Origin: Selenomonadales bacterium
GTDB taxonomy: Bacteria > Bacillota > Negativicutes > Sporomusales > UBA7701
Assembly: GCA_029976065.1 (NCBI GenBank)
Contig: JARKNV010000031.1
Location: forward strand, 1-64,000
DNA: 64,000 bases
Direction: 5' to 3'
Shown here: one piece after another, positions 55,598 to 63,979 of the stretch
Layout: each line of letters starts with the position of its first letter
How positions within the stretch are numbered: the stretch's first letter is position 1
The notes under the pieces: generated by a model
Seen by the model: only the letters and a program-made list of their open reading frames with translations
Databases searched by the model: none
What the model was told of the DNA's origin: nothing
Program-made: the position numbers and the translations under genes

Positions 55598-56122
55598 TTG
55601 AAAACTTCTCTCGGCGAGGAAATCAAGGATTGGGTAATATCAATCTTGATTGCTGTTGTCCTGGCCTTCTTCATCCGCTACTTCATCGTCGAACTCTACA
55701 TGGTCGAAGGTCCGTCCATGCGCCCGACCCTCGTGAACGGCGAGCGCCTGGTCGTCAATAAATTCCTCTACCGCTTCAAAACCCCCGAGCGCGGCGAAAT
55801 CATCGTCTTCCGCTACCCGCGCGACCCCAGCCGCGACTTCATCAAGCGCGTCATCGGCGTGCCCGGCGACACGGTGGAAATAAAGGAAGGCCGGGTGTTC
55901 GTCAACGGCCAGCTCCAGAACGAGACCTACATCCTCGAAAAAACCCGGGGTTCGTACCCGCTGGCGACCGTGCCGGCCGGTCACGTGTTTGTTATGGGCG
56001 ACAACCGCAACAACTCTGAGGATAGCCGGTTCAGGGACGTCGGGTTCGTGTCCGGCGAGCTGATCAAGGGCAAGGCGGTGTTCGTTTTCTGGCCGATCGA
56101 CCAGCTAAAATCGCTGCCGTAG
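55598..56122 (+). CDS. lepB: Signal peptidase I
   Basis: 174 residues from TTG 55598 behind GGGAGG. One N-terminal membrane anchor (about 12-30), catalytic Ser40 in GPSMRPTL, catalytic Lys83 in DFIKRVIG, and box E GHVFVMGDNRNNSEDSR. Cleaves Sec and Tat signal peptides on the outer face of the inner membrane. Confidence 0.96.
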   Translation: MKTSLGEEIKDWVISILIAVVLAFFIRYFIVELYMVEGPSMRPTLVNGERLVVNKFLYRFKTPERGEIIVFRYPRDPSRDFIKRVIGVPGDTVEIKEGRVFVNGQLQNETYILEKTRGSYPLATVPAGHVFVMGDNRNNSEDSRFRDVGFVSGELIKGKAVFVFWPIDQLKSLP

Positions 56123-56341
56123 AGCCATTCTTGGCCCCGAGTGTGCGGCTGTGATTTTTTTCGAAAATGTTGACATAATAACGATATGGGGCGAAGATCC
56201 GCCGGCGGCGGGTCTGACATTTTCGTACGTTAGCATACATTCAGCCGTACATAATCAGGCGGATTGCTCGTACATCGGCCCCGAGAGGTTTACCGCCGGT
56301 TACGGTTTTAACGATTCTGACGCGGGTTGTGAATTTTTCCG

Positions 56342-57193
56342 ATGCATATCAACTGGTTTCCCGGCCATATGGCCAAGGCTCAGCGGATGATCCGCGAACA
56401 ACTGAAACTGGTGGACGTGGCGATCGAGCTGTTGGACGCCCGCATCCCGTCCGCCAGCGCCAACCCGGTCATCGACGAGGTCGTCGGCGTCAAGCCGCGG
56501 GTGGTGGTGCTTAATAAGGCTGACCTGGCCGCGCCGGAAGGGACGGAGCGGTGGTTGGCCTTTTTCCGCGCCCGCGGGCGGGAGGCGATCGCGGTCGAAT
56601 CGCTGGGCGGCGGCGGCACGAAGCAGCTCGCCGGCCTGGTCGAGAAGGGCGCGGCGCCGGTGCTGGCGAAGCTGGCCGCCAAGGGCATCAGGCCCAGGGC
56701 GGTGCGGGCGATGATTCTCGGCATCCCCAACGTCGGCAAGTCGTCGTTCATCAACCGCCTGCTGGGCACGGCGACGGCGCGGACGGGGGACAAGCCGGGC
56801 GTGACCCGCGGCCAGCAGTGGCTGAAGATCGGCCGCAACCTCGAACTGCTCGATACGCCGGGGGTGCTGTGGCCGAAGCTGGAGGATCAGGAGGCGGCTT
56901 TCCGCCTGGCGGTCACCGGCGCGATCAGCGACGAGGTTTACGACCGCGAGAAGGTGGTGGCCAAGCTGCTGACGATGCTGCGGAGCGATTACGCCGACAG
57001 GCTCGCCGCCCGCTACAACCTGAGCGGCGATCTGCCGGAGGACGGCCTGGAGCTGCTGGCGCTCATCGGGGCGCGGCGCGGCTGCCTTAGAAGCGGCGGC
57101 GTGGTCGATTACGAAAAGGCGGGCCGGATTGTGCTGAGCGAGTTCCGCGACGGCAAGCTGGGCCGGTTCACATTGGATTTTCCGCCGGAATGA
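56342..57193 (+). CDS. rbgA: Ribosome biogenesis GTPase RbgA (YlqF)
   Basis: 283 residues. Circularly permuted GTPase: G4 NKADLA comes first, then G1 GIPNVGKSSFINRL, then G3 DTPG. N-terminal INWFPGHMAKAQRMI is the YlqF signature. Needed for late 50S assembly. The 219 bases upstream hold a TTGACA near 56170 without a clear -10 and no obvious gene. Confidence 0.96.
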   Translation: MHINWFPGHMAKAQRMIREQLKLVDVAIELLDARIPSASANPVIDEVVGVKPRVVVLNKADLAAPEGTERWLAFFRARGREAIAVESLGGGGTKQLAGLVEKGAAPVLAKLAAKGIRPRAVRAMILGIPNVGKSSFINRLLGTATARTGDKPGVTRGQQWLKIGRNLELLDTPGVLWPKLEDQEAAFRLAVTGAISDEVYDREKVVAKLLTMLRSDYADRLAARYNLSGDLPEDGLELLALIGARRGCLRSGGVVDYEKAGRIVLSEFRDGKLGRFTLDFPPE

Positions 57194-57194
57194 C

Positions 57195-57225
57195 AGCGCG
57201 GCTCCCTGGGGGAGCCGCGCTTTTT
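57195..57225 (+). terminator. Terminator after rbgA
   Basis: AGCGCGGCTCCC, loop TGG, GGGAGCCGCGCT, then TTTT. A 12-bp perfect stem. Confidence 0.9.
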
Positions 57226-57308
57226 ATTGCCCAACCGTCGGCAGGATTTGGGGGGGCAGCCAAGAATATTATTAGGACAAATATTTTTGCAGCGGGGAGA
57301 GGGAAAGT

Positions 57309-58100
57309 TTGACTAAAAGCCGGATGACGGTGGCGGAGGCGGCGGCTGTGCTGGCCGCCGATTGCGTCGCCCCGGAGATGATGGAGCTGCTTGCCGCCGA
57401 CCCGCGGGCGGCGGTGGCCCGCCTGCTGACCCGCCGCCGCCGCCGCCTGGAGGCGCTGGCCGCGGAGGAACGGCGGCTTGAGGAATTATACGGTTACGAA
57501 CGGGCCCATTACGAGCAGGGCCGGTGGCTGGTGGCCGGCGTGGACGAGGCCGGCCGGGGACCGCTGGCCGGGCCGGTGGTCGTGGGGGCGGTCATCCTGC
57601 CGCCGTCGTGCCGGCTGACGGGGCTCGACGATTCGAAGAAGCTTACCGCCACCGAGCGGGAAGCTTTATACGCGCGCATCAAGGAAAGGGCGTTGGCTGT
57701 CAGCTATGTGGCGGTCGGCGTGGAGGATATCGACCGCGTCAATATTTATCAGGCGACCGTCCAGGGCATGTACGCGGCGGTGGCGGCGCTGGCGCTCGCT
57801 CCGGAGGCGGTGCTGGTGGACGCGGTGCCGCTGAGGTTTCTGTCCGTTCCCCACCAGCCGATCATCGGCGGGGACGCGCTCAGCGCGTCGATCGCCGCGG
57901 CGTCGATCATCGCCAAGGTGGAACGGGACCGGATAATGACCGAACTTGACGGGCGGTATCCCGGCTATGGGTTCGCCCGCCACAAGGGCTACTGCACCCC
58001 GGAGCATCTCGCGGCGTTGGGCCGCCTGGGGCCGTGCGCCGCCCACCGGCGGAGTTTCGCGCCGGTACGAAGGGAGGGGAGCCTGTTTGCTGAAGATTAA
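57309..58100 (+). CDS. rnhB: Ribonuclease HII
   Basis: 263 residues from a TTG behind GGGGAGAGGG. An N-terminal helical extension of about 70 residues, typical of Firmicute RnhB, precedes [12 protein letters not shown] (Asp79, Glu80), [19 protein letters not shown] and [13 protein letters not shown]. Removes ribonucleotides from DNA. Confidence 0.96.
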   Translation: MTKSRMTVAEAAAVLAADCVAPEMMELLAADPRAAVARLLTRRRRRLEALAAEERRLEELYGYERAHYEQGRWLVAGVDEAGRGPLAGPVVVGAVILPPSCRLTGLDDSKKLTATEREALYARIKERALAVSYVAVGVEDIDRVNIYQATVQGMYAAVAALALAPEAVLVDAVPLRFLSVPHQPIIGGDALSASIAAASIIAKVERDRIMTELDGRYPGYGFARHKGYCTPEHLAALGRLGPCAAHRRSFAPVRREGSLFAED

Positions 58101-59235
58101 TCCGCAACTGCTTACCGACCCGGCGGCGACGGCGGCTTTGGGAACACAGCCGGAGACCGCGGGCGGGCCGGCGGCGTCGCCGGCCGCCCTGCGCAGCCAG
58201 GTGGAGCTGCTGGCCGACGGCAATATAAAATTACTGCTCGAGGCTCTCGGCAAGACACTGGACGAGTTCACGCGCCTGAGCGACGAACTGCCGCCGGCGG
58301 CCGCCCGGGAAGCCCGCAATCTGGGCCGGGCCGCCCTGGGGGCCGATACCGTGCTGCCCCGCGGCCTGAAGGCCCTGGTGAGGGGCGCGCGCAGCGGCGG
58401 CGAGACGCTGACCGCGTTCGCGCAGACGATCGCCGCCGCGGCGGCGCTGGCCGAGGCTTTTCCCGACGGCCTGCAGCCGGAAACGGCGGCAGCTGTGACG
58501 GCTTTCGCCGCCAAGGCCGGCGAGAGCGGCGATTTCGCCGCGCGGCTGCTGACCTTGGCCCGACAGCTGGCCGACGCCCCCGACGGCGCGGGCACGCCGC
58601 TCGCGTTGGCCAAGGCGGTGCTGGCCGAGTTGCCGGCCGCCGAGGAGCTGCCGCCGGCCGTGCGGGAGGAGATGGCGAAGGCGGCGGCGGCGCTGGACCG
58701 CTCGCTGCCGGAGAAGGTGCGCCAGGCGGCAGCCTTCCATAATCTGCCCGAACTCCAGGAGGCGCTGGTGTGGCAGAAGGCGGCCGACAGCCTGCCTTGG
58801 CTCAGGCTGTCCGGGGAGACGTTGCAGCACACCAGCCGGACGCTGCTGGATATGGCGGCGGCGCCGCCGGCGTCCCAGCAGTCGACGGTCGAGACGGCCG
58901 GCCAGAAGGTGCTGGTTATGACGATGCCGCTGTTTTTCGCCGACGGACGCGCTTACCCGGCCTATATCCACATTTCCCGGGACCGCGAGCAGCCGGACGA
59001 CCCGGCGGCGCCGATGCGGGAGACGTGGCTCAGGCTGTGCGTGGCGACCGATAACCTCGGCGCGGTGGATATGGTTTTCCACCTGCTCGGGCAGCAGCTG
59101 AGCATCCGCGTGTCGTTCGCGAACCGGGAGGCCGGGGAGGAATTCCGCGGCGTCCTGGGCGACCTGCGCGGCGCGCTGGCGGAATCCGAGCTTACCCTGG
59201 CGGATATCGCCGTCGTGTCCCTAAACGAAAAGTAA
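58087..59235 (+). CDS. FliK-like (flagellar hook-length control type) protein, YlqG-like
   Basis: 382 residues from a TTG behind GGGAGGGGA, overlapping rnhB by 14 bp. Ala-rich helical N-terminal region (1-260), then a C-terminal domain of the Flg_hook/FliK type: [51 protein letters not shown]. It sits between rnhB and an FhlB gene as ylqG does in Bacillus. The role outside the main flagellar operon is not established. Confidence 0.7.
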   Translation: MLKINPQLLTDPAATAALGTQPETAGGPAASPAALRSQVELLADGNIKLLLEALGKTLDEFTRLSDELPPAAAREARNLGRAALGADTVLPRGLKALVRGARSGGETLTAFAQTIAAAAALAEAFPDGLQPETAAAVTAFAAKAGESGDFAARLLTLARQLADAPDGAGTPLALAKAVLAELPAAEELPPAVREEMAKAAAALDRSLPEKVRQAAAFHNLPELQEALVWQKAADSLPWLRLSGETLQHTSRTLLDMAAAPPASQQSTVETAGQKVLVMTMPLFFADGRAYPAYIHISRDREQPDDPAAPMRETWLRLCVATDNLGAVDMVFHLLGQQLSIRVSFANREAGEEFRGVLGDLRGALAESELTLADIAVVSLNEK

Positions 59236-59250
59236 CCGCCGAGGTGGATT

Positions 59251-59532
59251 ATGGCCGAAGCCGATACGCCCCGCAAGGAAGCGGTGGCCATCCGTTACGA
59301 CAGCAAGGAAGACACGGCCCCCAAGGTAGTAGCCAAGGGGGCGGGGCAAATCGCCGAACATATAGTGGCCGCCGCCGAGAAGCATGCGGTGCCGGTGTAC
59401 CAGAACCGAACCCTTACCGCGATGCTGATGGCGGTGGAGCTTGACCGCGAGATTCCGCCCGCCCTTTATAAGGCGGTGGCCGAGGTGCTGGCTTACGTTT
59501 ACCGCCTCGATCAGAAGCGGCGAAAACGGTAA
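59251..59532 (+). CDS. FhlB, FlhB C-terminal-domain homologue
   Basis: 93 residues. AVAIRYDSKEDTAPKVVAKGAGQIAEHIVAAAEKHAVPVYQNRTLTAMLMAVELDREIPPALYKAVAEVLAYVYRL matches the cytoplasmic FlhB_CC domain after its NPTH cleavage site, with no membrane part. Some bacteria use FhlB to partly replace FlhB-CC in export specificity. SD GAGGTGG before the ATG. Confidence 0.9.
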   Translation: MAEADTPRKEAVAIRYDSKEDTAPKVVAKGAGQIAEHIVAAAEKHAVPVYQNRTLTAMLMAVELDREIPPALYKAVAEVLAYVYRLDQKRRKR

Positions 59533-59546
59533 TTCCGGAGGAGTAT

Positions 59547-60611
59547 ATGCGACGGATACTGCTGGATAATATAACAACCGGAATGAAGCTGGCCCGCCCT
59601 CTGTACACGGCTGACGGGAAGATCCTCCTCAACGCCGGGCTGGAGCTGAAGGACCGCTATGTGGGCCGCCTGCGCGACCTTGAGGTTACGTATGTATATA
59701 TCGAGGACGAACTGACGGCCGATATCGACGTGCCGGACGTGGTCAGCGAGCAGGCCCGCGTGGAGGCGGTGTCGAGCGCCAAGCAGGTGATGGAGCAGGT
59801 GAAGCTCGGCCGCAAGGTGGACGCCAGCGAGGCGAAACGGGTCGCCAATACGCTGGTCGACGAGCTGTGCCGCAACCACGGCACGCTGGTGAATTTCATC
59901 GATATGCGGACCAAGGCCGATTATCTTTTCAACCATTCGGTGAATGTGTGCATTTTGTCGACGCTGACGGGCATCAGCCTGGGCTACGACGAGCTTCGCC
60001 TCCGCGATCTGGGGGTGGGGGCGCTGCTCCACGATATCGGCAAGCTGATGGTGCCGCCGGAGATTCTTAACAAGACGGACCGGCTGACGCTGGCCGAGCT
60101 GGAGGAGGTCCGCCGCCACCCGGAATACGGCTTCGATATCCTGCGCAAGAACCCCGACGTCAGCCTGATGTCGGCCCATTGCGCTTTCCAGCATCACGAG
60201 CGCTACGACGGCAGCGGCTATCCCCGCAGCCTGGCGAACAGCGAGATTCACCAGTTCGCCCACATCGTCGCCCTGGCCGACGTGTACGACGCGCTGACCT
60301 CGGACGTGACGTACCGCAAGGCGGTGCCGGTGTACGAGGCGCTGGCGATCATCACCAAGGCGGCCGGCACGTATTTCGACCCCGAGCTTGTCGATCATTT
60401 CGCCGGCAATATCGCCCCGTACCCGATCGGCTCGGTGGTCCGCCTGAGCAACAATCACATCGGCGTGGTCGTGGACCTTTCCCACGAGAGCAAGACTAAG
60501 CCGGTGGTTAGGGTGATCGCCGACGAGCAGAAGCGGCGGATGAACAAGATCATGGAGATCGATCTGTCGAAGAACAGCAGTCTTTATATCGCCGACGTGG
60601 CCGAGAGGTAA
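59547..60611 (+). CDS. HD-GYP domain cyclic-di-GMP phosphodiesterase-like protein
   Basis: 354 residues. N-terminal domain (about 1-90, DUF3391-like) and HD-GYP domain: FNHSVNVCILSTL, LLHDIGKLMVP (HD pair near 163), HPEYGFDILRK, HHERYDGSGYP (GYP-type motif, near 217), ALADVYDALTSDVTYRKA. Metal ligands are intact, so c-di-GMP hydrolysis is likely. Next to flagellar-type genes, which fits motility control. SD GGAGGAG. Confidence 0.9.
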   Translation: MRRILLDNITTGMKLARPLYTADGKILLNAGLELKDRYVGRLRDLEVTYVYIEDELTADIDVPDVVSEQARVEAVSSAKQVMEQVKLGRKVDASEAKRVANTLVDELCRNHGTLVNFIDMRTKADYLFNHSVNVCILSTLTGISLGYDELRLRDLGVGALLHDIGKLMVPPEILNKTDRLTLAELEEVRRHPEYGFDILRKNPDVSLMSAHCAFQHHERYDGSGYPRSLANSEIHQFAHIVALADVYDALTSDVTYRKAVPVYEALAIITKAAGTYFDPELVDHFAGNIAPYPIGSVVRLSNNHIGVVVDLSHESKTKPVVRVIADEQKRRMNKIMEIDLSKNSSLYIADVAER

Positions 60612-60617
60612 GCGGCG

Positions 60618-60974
60618 ATGGAGCATATCCGCACCGGCGACGCCGGGGAGAGGGCGGCGGCCGAGCACCTGAGGAAGGCGGGCTACGCCATTCTGGCGCT
60701 GAAGTACCGGGCCAGGCCGGGCGAGGTCGATATCGTGGCCGACCACGGCGGGACGCTGGTGTTCGCGGAGGTGAAGACGCGGCGCGGCGCGCTCTACGGC
60801 ACGCCGGCGGAGGCGGTGACGGCCCGCAAGCAGGGCAAGATCATGGCGACGGCGCTGTGTTATATGAAGCAGCACGGGCTGTACGACCGGCCGATGCGGT
60901 TTGATGTGATCGAGGTAATGATGACCGGCAATGTGGCGAAACTGAACCATATAGTAAATGCATTCGGCCGTTGA
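60618..60974 (+). CDS. YraN-family (UPF0102) endonuclease-like protein
   Basis: 118 residues. GDAGERAAAEHLRKAGYAIL, RARPGEVDIVADHGGTLVFAEVKTRR (PD-(D/E)XK nuclease-like core), AVTARKQGKIMATALCYM. No activity is firmly established. Usually beside rnhB in Firmicutes. Confidence 0.92.
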   Translation: MEHIRTGDAGERAAAEHLRKAGYAILALKYRARPGEVDIVADHGGTLVFAEVKTRRGALYGTPAEAVTARKQGKIMATALCYMKQHGLYDRPMRFDVIEVMMTGNVAKLNHIVNAFGR

Positions 60975-60999
60975 CTACGGTTGTTGCGTGTTTCCCCGG

Positions 61000-61207
61000 G
61001 CGAAAGTTGGCAGCGCCCCGCTTGCTGTCTACGGCCGAACGCGCCGTAGACTTGCGCCGACTCCACCGTACCGTCGCCAACTGTCATCCGTGACAGGTGG
61101 CTCCTCGCCCGGCCGTCCATGGCCGGGCGTACGGTTCGTAAACGGCTTGCTTCGTCAACGGCGCGTAACGGCCTGCGCCAATGCGCGCTTGCGATGCCAA
61201 CTTTCGC
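61000..61207. repeat. Multi-hairpin palindromic element S1 upstream of ubiX
   Basis: Bounded by 13-bp perfect inverted repeats, GCGAAAGTTGGCA (61000-61012) and TGCCAACTTTCGC (61195-61207). Inside are three more perfect hairpins: 61027-61035/61043-61051 (9 bp), 61081-61086/61091-61096 (6 bp) and 61107-61114/61121-61128 (8 bp). Unrelated to R1-R6. It fills most of the 273-base yraN-ubiX gap. Confidence 0.8.
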
Positions 61208-61247
61208 TTGCTGGAAAATGAAATGTGACCAGAATGAGGGGAGAGCA

Positions 61248-61805
61248 TTGCGGGTTATTGTAGGCGTTACTGGCGCAAGTGGCGCAATCTACGGTTTCCG
61301 TTTGCTTGAGGTGCTGAAGCAGACGGGATGCGAGGTGCACGCGGTCGTGACGGCGAACGGCTGGACGGTGCTGGCGCACGAGTGCGGCGTGGATCGCGCG
61401 GCCGTGGCGGCGCTGGCCGATCGCCTGTACGCCGTCGACGATTACGGCGCGGCGCCGGCGAGCGGGTCGTTCCGGGCGGACGCGATGGCGGTCGCGCCCT
61501 GTTCGATGCGGACGCTGGCGGCGATTGCCGGCGGCCTGGCCGACAACTTGCTGGCGCGGGCGGCGGACGTGGCGCTGAAGGAGGGCCGCAGGCTTGTCCT
61601 TGTGCCCCGCGAGACACCGCTGAGCGCCGTGCATTTGGAGAATATGCTGAAGCTGGCCCGCCTGGGGGTGCGGCTCGTGCCGGCCTGCCCGGGCTTTTAC
61701 CACAAGCCGCGGGACGTGGCGGCGCTGGTGGATATGCTGGTCGGCAAGGTGTGCGACGCGCTGGGCGTGGAGCACGATTTGTTCCGGCGGTGGGAGGGGC
61801 TGTGA
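61248..61805 (+). CDS. ubiX: UbiX/Pad1-family flavin prenyltransferase
   Basis: 185 residues from TTG 61248 behind GAGGGGAGAG. MRVIVGVTGASGAIYGFRLLEVL, VAPCSMRTLAAIAGGLADNLLARAADVALKEGR, VLVPRETPLSAVHLENMLKL, and ACPGFYHKP. Makes prenylated FMN for UbiD-type decarboxylases. No ubiD is adjacent. Confidence 0.93.
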   Translation: MRVIVGVTGASGAIYGFRLLEVLKQTGCEVHAVVTANGWTVLAHECGVDRAAVAALADRLYAVDDYGAAPASGSFRADAMAVAPCSMRTLAAIAGGLADNLLARAADVALKEGRRLVLVPRETPLSAVHLENMLKLARLGVRLVPACPGFYHKPRDVAALVDMLVGKVCDALGVEHDLFRRWEGL

Positions 61806-61810
61806 GAAGC

Positions 61811-61821
61811 GGGGGGGGGGG
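61811..61821 (+). other. Poly-G tract (11 Gs)
   Basis: An uninterrupted run of eleven Gs between ubiX and an AT-rich gene, the longest homopolymer I noticed in the window. Such tracts slip during replication and could vary promoter or leader spacing. Confidence 0.5.
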
Positions 61822-61861
61822 AGGAAGGACAGCTAATTCTATTCCCCCTGGAGGGTTAAAT

Positions 61862-62725
61862 ATGTTTGATGATTTGGCAGCTTACTTTTATGAAAATGTT
61901 CTTTCGGCCTATAAGGAGTATATTGACTGTAAGGGATCAGGAACTTCTGGAAAAAGCCGCGATATCCGTTCTGCAATTACTGCGGCGACTGCTCTTTATC
62001 ACTTTCGTGAACATTTGCCGCAAACTAAACAACTTTCATGGAAGCAAGTAGTTTCTCAGTGTCCTGATTACAAATTGCTAGGTGATGTGGTAAATGCGGC
62101 AAAACATTGTTCCGTAACAAAATACAAGCCTCAAATCAGAGACGCAAAACAAATTGAAGAAGTAATAGTTATCACGGAATATCGAGATGAGCAGGGGTTT
62201 TACCGTTCGATTGAAAAGATGGTTCAACTTACCCTGCTTGATGGTTCTGTGAAAGATATGTATGATGTGCTGACTAATGTGATGAACTTCTGGCAAAAGT
62301 ATCTTCAAATGAAAGGTATAATTGTTTCTCTACAGTATTACGACCTAATCACAGAATATCAACACAAATCACGCGAAGAATGTGGCTATTCAACTCATAA
62401 TTTTGAGATGGTAAAGGGTCTTCGCTTTAAACAAAACTTGAAATTACAAAAATATAATTACGAAAAACAGCGGGTAGAACCGATAGATTTGACTGGCTGT
62501 GAAGCTAAATTTCAAATTTATGAACCTACATATGAACTTAATGTTACACTTATAAACAAAATTACAGGGAAAAGTATAACTCGTTCAGTTTTTCTTACTA
62601 AAGAAGAAAATGATCAATTAAACATATTAGAGACAGAAGCAGAGAAACGTGATTATGTCAGTAAACTGCCTTCATTTCAAGTAGCTATTCAGGAGCTAGC
62701 CACAGGAGAATATGAAAAGTGCTAA
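61862..62725 (+). CDS. AT-rich orphan gene, unknown function
   Basis: 287 residues from ATG behind GGAGGGTTAA. I recognise no family. The N-terminal 100 residues are helical and contain SWKQVVSQCPDYKLLGDVVNAAKHCS, a D-x-x-N-A-x-KH pattern seen in HEPN-like and other uncharacterised bacterial proteins. The C-terminal half is beta-rich (EAKFQIYEPTYELNVTLINKITGKSITRSVF). Base composition is far from the neighbours: bases 62401-62460 contain only 15 G/C. Probably acquired horizontally; a defence or stress role is possible but unproven. Confidence 0.55.
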   Translation: MFDDLAAYFYENVLSAYKEYIDCKGSGTSGKSRDIRSAITAATALYHFREHLPQTKQLSWKQVVSQCPDYKLLGDVVNAAKHCSVTKYKPQIRDAKQIEEVIVITEYRDEQGFYRSIEKMVQLTLLDGSVKDMYDVLTNVMNFWQKYLQMKGIIVSLQYYDLITEYQHKSREECGYSTHNFEMVKGLRFKQNLKLQKYNYEKQRVEPIDLTGCEAKFQIYEPTYELNVTLINKITGKSITRSVFLTKEENDQLNILETEAEKRDYVSKLPSFQVAIQELATGEYEKC

Positions 62726-62802
62726 ACGGAAGGAGCAAGCCTACGGCGCGTTCGCCCGGAGCACGTGAGCCGCGGTTTGCGCCTTCCGCCCCGGGGAATG
62801 AG

Positions 62803-62840
62803 AAAAAACCCAGAAACCGTCTCTCGCGGTTCCTGGGTTT
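62803..62840 (-). terminator. Terminator after the csoR operon
   Basis: AAACCCAGaAACCG (62806-62819) and CGGTTcCTGGGTTT (62827-62840), one mismatch. Read on the minus strand it runs into a T run. It could also end the AT-rich gene on the plus strand. Confidence 0.75.
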
Positions 62841-62857
62841 CGAATTTTCGCAGGCGA

Positions 62858-63037
62858 TCATTTCTTTTTCCAGAAGAGCAGGCGGCGCAAGTAGTTCCGG
62901 CAGGCGTAGAGAAGGCCGGAAAGGAGGGGGAGGAAGAAGGGGAGATAGTTGGCCACGGCTCTGGCGACCGTGCCGGAATGGGCGTAGCATACCGCCGGGA
63001 CGAAGAGCAACGCTGTCAGCGCCAATAAGATGCGCAT
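62858..63037 (-). CDS. 59-residue membrane or exported protein in the csoR operon
   Basis: MRILLALTALLFVPAVCYAHSG is a signal-peptide-like N-terminus, then a second hydrophobic helix (NYLPFFLPLLSGLLYAC, about 30-46) and a basic tail (RNYLRRLLFWKKK). GGGAAGGTG precedes the ATG. It starts 27 bases after the csoR stop on the same strand and ends just before the shared terminator, so the two are very likely one transcript. Unknown family. Cys17, His20 and Cys46 could bind metal, but this is inference. Confidence 0.6.
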   Translation of the reverse strand: MRILLALTALLFVPAVCYAHSGTVARAVANYLPFFLPLLSGLLYACRNYLRRLLFWKKK

Positions 63038-63064
63038 AGGATTAACACCTTCCCGCCGCGAATT

Positions 63065-63340
63065 TTAGCCGATGTACCGGGCGAGGGCTTTTTGCAGCTT
63101 TTCCAGGACGGCGGCGTGTTCGCCTTCGTCGACGGCATGGACGAGACAGTGTTCGAGATGGTCCTGCAAAATGACTTTGGCGGTGTTGTCGAGGGCTTTG
63201 CGGACGGCCGCTATCTGGAGGAGGACGTCGGGGCAGTCGCGGCCTTCCTCGACCATGCGCTTTACCGCGGCGACGTGCCCTTCGATTCTCGCCAACCGAT
63301 TGATTACCTGTTTGCCGTGCGAATGAAGATGGGGCGCCAT
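63065..63340 (-). CDS. csoR: CsoR/RcnR-family metal-sensing repressor
   Basis: 91 residues from the ATG at 63340 behind GGGAGGG. The Cu(I) ligand set is present: Cys36 (GRDCPDVLLQIAAVRKAL), His61 and Cys65 (DHLEHC), the same numbering as M. tuberculosis CsoR. All-helical family that releases DNA on binding Cu(I). Some paralogues sense persulfide or formaldehyde instead, so copper is likely, not proven. No copper ATPase lies nearby. Confidence 0.88.
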   Translation of the reverse strand: MAPHLHSHGKQVINRLARIEGHVAAVKRMVEEGRDCPDVLLQIAAVRKALDNTAKVILQDHLEHCLVHAVDEGEHAAVLEKLQKALARYIG

Positions 63341-63359
63341 TTGAATCCCTCCCAATATG

Positions 63360-63388
63360 ATTATATCCCCCCGGGGGGGATATGTAAA
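63360..63388 (-). promoter_or_regulatory. csoR promoter with CsoR-type operator in the spacer
   Basis: Minus strand: TTTACA (63388-63383), a 17-bp spacer, TATAAT (63365-63360). The spacer is almost entirely a G/C palindrome, six Cs followed by seven Gs flanked by ATAT (63363-63383), like known CsoR operators. Implies autorepression. Confidence 0.75.
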
Positions 63389-63538
63389 GCGGGTGCTTTC
63401 GGCATTAGAAGCGCACCGGCAGGTGGCGGCGGGGGAAAATAAAGTGGCCGGCGGGGTGGAGGTATTTCGCCGCCGCTGTAGAATTTAACAATTGAGGCGG
63501 TCCTTTCCGGCCGCTTATCAAAGCAGGAGGTAAAATTC

Positions 63539-63979
63539 GTGCCAATTACCGTAAAACTAACCGGGAAACTGGTCGCCATTTTCGCCGCCGTGTTCGTGCT
63601 GGCGTTCGCCGCGCCGGCCGGCGCCGCGCCCGTCGCCACCGTCGCCTATGTGGATATGGCCGCGCTGATGGAGAGCCATCCGGAAGCGGCCACCGCCGGG
63701 CAGGCCATCAAGGACGCCGCCGCCGTAGCCGAGAAGGAGTTCACGGAGAAGTCGGCCAACATGAGCGAACAGGAGAAACAAAAGCTGTATAATGAGCTCC
63801 AGTCGCAGATCGACGCCAAGGGGCTCGCGCTGATGAGCGAGATTCAGGCGAAAGTGGTTGCCGCTGTCAGGGAGTATGCCGAGCAGAACGGCATTTCGGT
63901 GGTTATCGAGAAGGGCGGGGCCATTTACGGCGCCTTGGATATCACGGCCGCCGTCGGCAAGAAGATAACAGGCAAGTAA
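63539..63979 (+). CDS. OmpH/Skp-family periplasmic chaperone
   Basis: 146 residues from a GTG behind GGAGGT. Signal peptide (VKLTGKLVAIFAAVFVLAFAAPAGA), then VAYVDMAALMESHPEA, a short coiled coil (about 50-95) and ISVVIEKGGAIYGALDIT. Such OmpH proteins are multi-copy in Negativicutes and accompany outer-membrane assembly. Divergent from the csoR operon; the 183-base gap between them contains the csoR promoter. Confidence 0.85.
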   Translation: MPITVKLTGKLVAIFAAVFVLAFAAPAGAAPVATVAYVDMAALMESHPEAATAGQAIKDAAAVAEKEFTEKSANMSEQEKQKLYNELQSQIDAKGLALMSEIQAKVVAAVREYAEQNGISVVIEKGGAIYGALDITAAVGKKITGK

